Source: SURF-13 sp041695325 (GTDB lineage: Bacteria; Pseudomonadota; Gammaproteobacteria; SURF-13). Taken from it: 6,566 nucleotides of DNA. Below are positions 5,385 through 6,566 of this stretch, in pieces. The notes under the pieces are model-generated. The model did no database searches. It worked only from the letters and a program-made list of their open reading frames with translations, and was not told where the DNA came from. The translations under genes were made by a program, and so were the position numbers. The DNA is taken from positions 1 to 6,566 of the forward strand of contig JBGFRC010000002.1 in assembly GCA_041695325.1 (NCBI GenBank), read 5' to 3'. Position 1 is the stretch's first letter. Every line of letters begins with the position of its first letter.

Positions 5385-6566
5385 TCAGTGCGCCTCGGCC
5401 CAGTTGCGGCCCGTGCCGACGTCCACGGTGAGAGGGACGGAGAGACCCTCGATGGCGGTCATCAGGCGGCGCACGTTTTCGGTCAGCGTGACGCACTCTT
5501 TTTCCTCCACCTCGAACACCAGCTCGTCGTGCACCTGCATGATCATGCGCGCATTGAGCTTGGTTTGTTGCAGCCAGGCGTCTATGCGCAGCATGGCGAG
5601 CTTGATGATGTCGGCGGCGCTGCCTTGCATGGGGGCGTTGATGGCGGTGCGTTCGGCGTATTGGCGCCGTTGCGCGTTGCGGCTGTTGATTTCAGGCAGA
5701 TACAAGCGCCTGCCGTACAAGGTTTCCACGTAACCCAGTCTGCGCGCCTGTGCGCGTGTGCGTTCCATGAAGTCGTGCACGCCGGGATAACGCGCGAAAT
5801 AGAGATTCATATATTCCTGCGCCGCCTCGCGCGGCACGCCAAGCTGTTTGGCAAGGCCAAAGGCGGACATGCCGTAGATCAGGCCGAAGTTGATGACCTT
5901 GGCGGCGCGCCGCTGCTCCTCGCTCACCTGTTCCAGCTTTACGCCGAACACCTCGGCGGCGGTGGCCTGGTGGATGTCCTGCCCGCCCTCGAAGGCGCGC
6001 TTGAGGCGCGCGTCGCCGGAGAGGTGCGCCATGATGCGCAGCTCGATCTGCGAGTAATCGGCGGAGAGCAGGCGATAACCGGTGGGCGCGATGAACGCCG
6101 CGCGCACGCGCTTGCCTTCCTCGCCGCGCACCGGGATGTTTTGCAGGTTGGGATCGGACGATGACAAACGCCCGGTGGCGGTGACGGCCTGATGATAACG
6201 CGTGTGCACGCGCCCGGTGGCGGGGGCGGTCTGCTCCGGCAGACGGTCGGTATACGTGGATTTCAATTTGGAAAGCGTGCGCTGCTCTAGTATCAGCCCG
6301 GGCAGCGGATAATCCAGCGCCAGCTCCTGCAACACCTCCTCCGCGGTGGAGGGCTGGCCCTTAGGGGTTTTTTTCAGCACCGGCAGGCCGAGCTTGTCGT
6401 ACAAAACGTCCTGTAACTGTTGCGGGGAATTCAGGTTGAACATCCGCCCGGCCATTTGATACGCCTGCTCCTCCAGTTGCTTAAGGCGCGCCCCCAGTTC
6501 CCTGCTGTGCGCGCGCAGCGCTGCGGCGTCCACCAGCACGCCCGCGCGTTCCATGCGCGCCAGCAC
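5385..6566 (-). CDS. polA: DNA polymerase I, C-terminal polymerase domain (5' end outside window)
   Basis: The last 393 codons of polA, corresponding to roughly the C-terminal 40% of a protein of about 900-930 residues; the 5' nuclease and 3'-5' exonuclease domains lie off the right edge. It extends DNA in Okazaki fragment processing and repair. All family A motifs are present (fragment numbering): TGRLSSSDPNLQNIPVR at 131-147; motif A DYSQIELR at 170-177 with the metal-binding Asp170; motif B RRAAKVINFGLIYGMS at 219-234 with Lys223, Phe227 and Tyr231 matching E. coli Lys758, Phe762 and Tyr766; motif C VHDELVFEV at 345-353 with Asp347. The C-terminus NWAEAH matches the E. coli ending NWDQAH. 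Nothing looks degraded, so it is expected to be active. The small RNA candidate follows on the same strand, with its promoter about 90 bp past the stop. Confidence 0.98.
   Translation of the reverse strand: MLARMERAGVLVDAAALRAHSRELGARLKQLEEQAYQMAGRMFNLNSPQQLQDVLYDKLGLPVLKKTPKGQPSTAEEVLQELALDYPLPGLILEQRTLSKLKSTYTDRLPEQTAPATGRVHTRYHQAVTATGRLSSSDPNLQNIPVRGEEGKRVRAAFIAPTGYRLLSADYSQIELRIMAHLSGDARLKRAFEGGQDIHQATAAEVFGVKLEQVSEEQRRAAKVINFGLIYGMSAFGLAKQLGVPREAAQEYMNLYFARYPGVHDFMERTRAQARRLGYVETLYGRRLYLPEINSRNAQRRQYAERTAINAPMQGSAADIIKLAMLRIDAWLQQTKLNARMIMQVHDELVFEVEEKECVTLTENVRRLMTAIEGLSVPLTVDVGTGRNWAEAH

Noticed and set aside
5388..6164. A 258-codon plus-strand open frame
   Set aside because: It lies entirely opposite the polA motifs, which are unmistakable, and its composition is that of an antisense shadow.

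Overview
The window reads as chromosome of a GC-rich gammaproteobacterium, in the type of background seen in sulfur-oxidising and other respiratory lineages. The evidence for this is the DNA polymerase I C-terminus, which is very close to the enterobacterial and pseudomonad form, together with a System II (ResB/CcsB) cytochrome c maturation pair. I cannot name a genus from the sequence. There are no mobile elements, CRISPR arrays, tRNAs or rRNAs.

Layout, left to right. At 1-1153 (minus strand) lies the first 384 codons of a large coiled-coil protein. Its N-terminus resembles that of DgcP-type GGDEF diguanylate cyclases, and the catalytic domain would lie beyond the left edge. A 107-bp divergent intergenic region follows and carries an 11-bp perfect inverted repeat enclosing a promoter. 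At 1261-1752 (plus) is a small stand-alone cyclic-nucleotide-binding protein. It converges, with a gap of only 5 bp, on the minus-strand pair resB (3090-5051) and ccsB (1758-2936). These two encode the membrane haem-delivery and ligation machinery for c-type cytochromes. The 153-bp gap between resB and ccsB is packed with three inverted repeats. At 5385-6566 (minus) is the C-terminal polymerase domain of polA, cut by the right edge.

The most interesting stretch is the 333-bp non-coding gap between polA and resB. On the minus strand it holds an AlgU/RpoE-like promoter (GAACTT, 17 nt, TCTTA), then four successive hairpins, the last a strong intrinsic terminator with six T residues. Three of the four loops are C-rich (TCTCCCT, CATCCCCAA, TTCCCCCTT), the kind of exposed sequence that pairs with Shine-Dalgarno sites. 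The predicted RNA is about 118 nt. Its position just downstream of polA matches that of Spot 42 in enterobacteria and ErsA in Pseudomonas, and ErsA is also AlgU-dependent. I propose an envelope-stress small RNA at the polA locus.

How it fits together: resB and ccsB form one functional unit for cytochrome c assembly. Transcription probably starts at an extended -10 promoter located just past the small RNA terminator. The small CNB protein and the putative diguanylate cyclase are divergently arranged and may share control through the inverted repeat. The polA / small RNA / cytochrome c biogenesis / GGDEF neighbourhood recalls the Pseudomonas polA region, but no engB, cytochrome c4 or dsbA gene lies between polA and the cyclase here.
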